Part shown: in pieces, positions 22,196 through 23,559 of the stretch
Numbering within the stretch: the stretch's first letter is position 1
Layout: each line of letters opens with the position of its first letter
Assembly: GCA_964650695.1 (NCBI GenBank)
Contig: CAZYVA010000018.1
Coordinates: 1 to 23,559, forward strand
Length of the DNA stretch: 23,559 bases
Origin: CAZYVA01 sp964650695
GTDB lineage: Bacteria > Bacillota > Clostridia > Lachnospirales > Lachnospiraceae
Direction: 5' to 3'
Position numbers and translations under genes: made by a program
The notes under the pieces: generated by a model
Databases searched by the model: none
What the model saw: the letters and a program-made list of their open reading frames with translations, nothing else
Told to the model about the DNA's origin: nothing

Positions 22196-23488
22196 ATGAC
22201 AGGTGCATATAAGGAATGGCCAAAAGAAGACCTGACGGCGTTAAAGGATAAGCTGGAAGCGGAATATAAGGAGATAAAAGCACGGGGGCTGATGCTGGAT
22301 ATGTCCAGGGGGAAGCCGTCATTAGAACAGTTGAATCTTTCTATGGAGATGATGGATGTGCTGGACAGCACTTCCGTCCTGGTCAGCGAGGCCGGGGTTG
22401 ACTGCCGCAATTACGGGGAACTGGAAGGGATCCTGGAAGCAAAGCAGCTTCTGGCGGATATGATCGAAGTTCCGAAGGAGAATATCATTATTTTTGGGAA
22501 TTCCAGCCTGAATGTGATGTTTGATACGATTTCCCGGTGCATGACCCATGGGGTGATGGGGCATACGCCGTGGTGCAAGCTGGATCAGGTGAAGTTTTTA
22601 TGCCCGGTCCCTGGATATGACCGGCATTTTGCGATCACGGAATATTTTGGGATCGAGATGGTGCCAGTCCCGATGACTCCGACAGGCCCGGATATGGATA
22701 TCGTAGAAAAGCTGGTGCGTTCGGACGAATCCGTGAAGGGGATCTGGTGCGTGCCGAAATATTCCAACCCACAGGGGATCACATATTCGGACAGGACGGT
22801 ACACCGTTTTGCCACGCTGCGCCCGGCGGCGCCGGATTTCCGGATTTTCTGGGACAATGCCTACAATGTCCACCACCTGTATGATGACCGGCAGGACTTT
22901 CTGATCGAGATCTTGATGGAATGCAAAAAAGCCGGCCATGCAGATATGGTTTACAAGTTTTCCTCGACATCAAAGATCAGTTTCCCAGGTTCGGGGATCG
23001 CTGCAATCGCGGCCTCGGAAGGAAACCTTGTGGATATCCGCCGCCACATGAAATATCAGACCATCGGGCACGACAAATTAAACCAGTTAAGGCATGTGAG
23101 ATATTTTAAGGACATCCATGGGATCGTAAAGCATATGAAGAAACACGCCAAGATCCTACGTCCGAAGTTTGAGCTGGTCATTTCTACCCTGGAGCGGGAA
23201 CTGGGCGGCCTGGGGATCGCGTCATGGACGAACCCGCACGGCGGGTATTTTATATCGTTTGATTCCATGGAAGGCTGCGCAAAGGCGATTGTCGCGAAAG
23301 CAAAGGAAGCGGGGCTTGTGATGACTGAAGCGGGGGCTGCGTTCCCCTACGGCAAAGACCCGAAAGACACCAATATCCGGATCGCCCCATCGTATCCATC
23401 CTGTGCGGAATTGCAGGAAGCAATGGATTTATTTACGCTTTGTGTAAAGCTGGTGAGCGTGGATAAAATACTGGAAAATAAAAAATAA
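22196..23488 (+). CDS. PLP-dependent aminotransferase, class I fold, AspT/MocR-type family
   Basis: A cytoplasmic transaminase of 430 residues. The PLP site is recognisable: GNSSLNVMFD (101-110) for the phosphate, CVPKYSNPQG (185-194) with the substrate-side Asn191, WDNAYNVHHL with Asp220 and Tyr223, and Schiff-base Lys260 in SSTSKISFPGSG. The last-third motif NIRIAPSYP holds the carboxylate-binding Arg. The N-terminal LDMSRGKPSLEQLNLS and overall layout match the PF12897-type group, which includes aspartate aminotransferase AspT of Corynebacterium. Aspartate or alanine is the likely amino donor, but this is not certain. The DNA-binding domain of true MocR regulators is absent. I chose the ATG at 22196 because GGAGG lies 7 nt before it. 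A longer in-frame start at 22160 has no ribosome binding site. Confidence 0.88.
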   Translation: MTGAYKEWPKEDLTALKDKLEAEYKEIKARGLMLDMSRGKPSLEQLNLSMEMMDVLDSTSVLVSEAGVDCRNYGELEGILEAKQLLADMIEVPKENIIIFGNSSLNVMFDTISRCMTHGVMGHTPWCKLDQVKFLCPVPGYDRHFAITEYFGIEMVPVPMTPTGPDMDIVEKLVRSDESVKGIWCVPKYSNPQGITYSDRTVHRFATLRPAAPDFRIFWDNAYNVHHLYDDRQDFLIEILMECKKAGHADMVYKFSSTSKISFPGSGIAAIAASEGNLVDIRRHMKYQTIGHDKLNQLRHVRYFKDIHGIVKHMKKHAKILRPKFELVISTLERELGGLGIASWTNPHGGYFISFDSMEGCAKAIVAKAKEAGLVMTEAGAAFPYGKDPKDTNIRIAPSYPSCAELQEAMDLFTLCVKLVSVDKILENKK

Positions 23489-23533
23489 AAAAGGCGGCCG
23501 CATCGGTTACTATTCCGCGTGCGGCGGCCTTTT
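23489..23533 (+). terminator. Intrinsic terminator after the aminotransferase gene
   Basis: AAAAGGCGGCCGCA (23489-23502) and TGCGGCGGCCTTTT (23520-23533) pair over 14 positions with one G-G mismatch, around a 17-nt loop. The stem begins directly after the stop codon, and the T-tract closes it. With A residues on the other side it could work in both directions. The last 26 bases of the window show nothing further. Confidence 0.88.
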
Positions 23534-23559
23534 CAGACAGTTCTTTGGCCCTTGGGGAT

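Noticed and set aside
1..23559. Mobile elements, CRISPR arrays, prophage remnants, toxin-antitoxin pairs, tRNA or rRNA genes
   Set aside because: No transposase, integrase, spaced direct repeats, small paired genes or RNA-gene signatures were seen on either strand. Gene spacing and codon use look uniform.

Overview
The window looks like chromosomal DNA of a spore-forming, Gram-positive member of the Clostridia, most likely a Lachnospiraceae-type gut anaerobe. This is inferred from gene content and control signals. It carries spoIVA, a DacB/DacF-type carboxypeptidase, a one-chain PurL with a fused glutaminase, a BspA-like leucine-rich surface protein, and a nucleoside kinase with TGS-like and threonyl-tRNA-synthetase-like front domains. 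Most genes have AGGAGG-type ribosome binding sites, and most transcription units have textbook sigma-A promoters with 17-bp spacers. No phage, insertion sequence, CRISPR array, tRNA or rRNA is visible. The region is ordinary core chromosome, and I see no novel multi-gene system in it.

Layout, left to right. (1) 1-642, minus: the N-terminal part of a secreted BspA-like protein, cut by the window edge, with a 12-unit tetrapeptide repeat after the signal peptide. (2) 813-3066, minus: an AI-2E family membrane protein overlapping metA (homoserine O-acetyltransferase) by 23 bp, both read from a strong promoter just after mgtE. (3) 3235-4758, minus: mgtE, a Mg2+ channel/transporter. It diverges from tmcAL (4846-6114, plus), and the two -10 boxes overlap. 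(4) 6165-10993, minus: a glycolytic cluster transcribed gap, pgk, tpiA, gpmI from one promoter upstream of gap. A terminator-like hairpin sits between gap and pgk, and another between tpiA and gpmI, which could grade expression along the operon. (5) 11163-11969, minus: a PHP-family histidinol-phosphatase-like enzyme with its own promoter.

(6) 12323-16973, plus: the nucleoside kinase, then spoIVA and a D-Ala-D-Ala carboxypeptidase. The last two are each preceded by a sequence resembling a sigma-E (mother-cell sporulation) promoter, which fits jobs in spore coat and cortex assembly. (7) 17142-18098, plus: apbE, a lipoprotein FMN transferase with a strong promoter, an 11-bp perfect tandem repeat and a leader hairpin. 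(8) 18129-21941, minus: purL, convergent with apbE. (9) 22196-23488, plus: an AspT/MocR-fold class I aminotransferase, divergent from purL, ending in a strong terminator at the window edge.

For seven genes (mgtE, tmcAL, the PHP phosphatase, the carboxypeptidase, apbE, purL, the aminotransferase) the longest open frame starts too far upstream. I moved the start to the codon with a good ribosome binding site. In each case the predicted promoter lies at, or downstream of, the rejected start.
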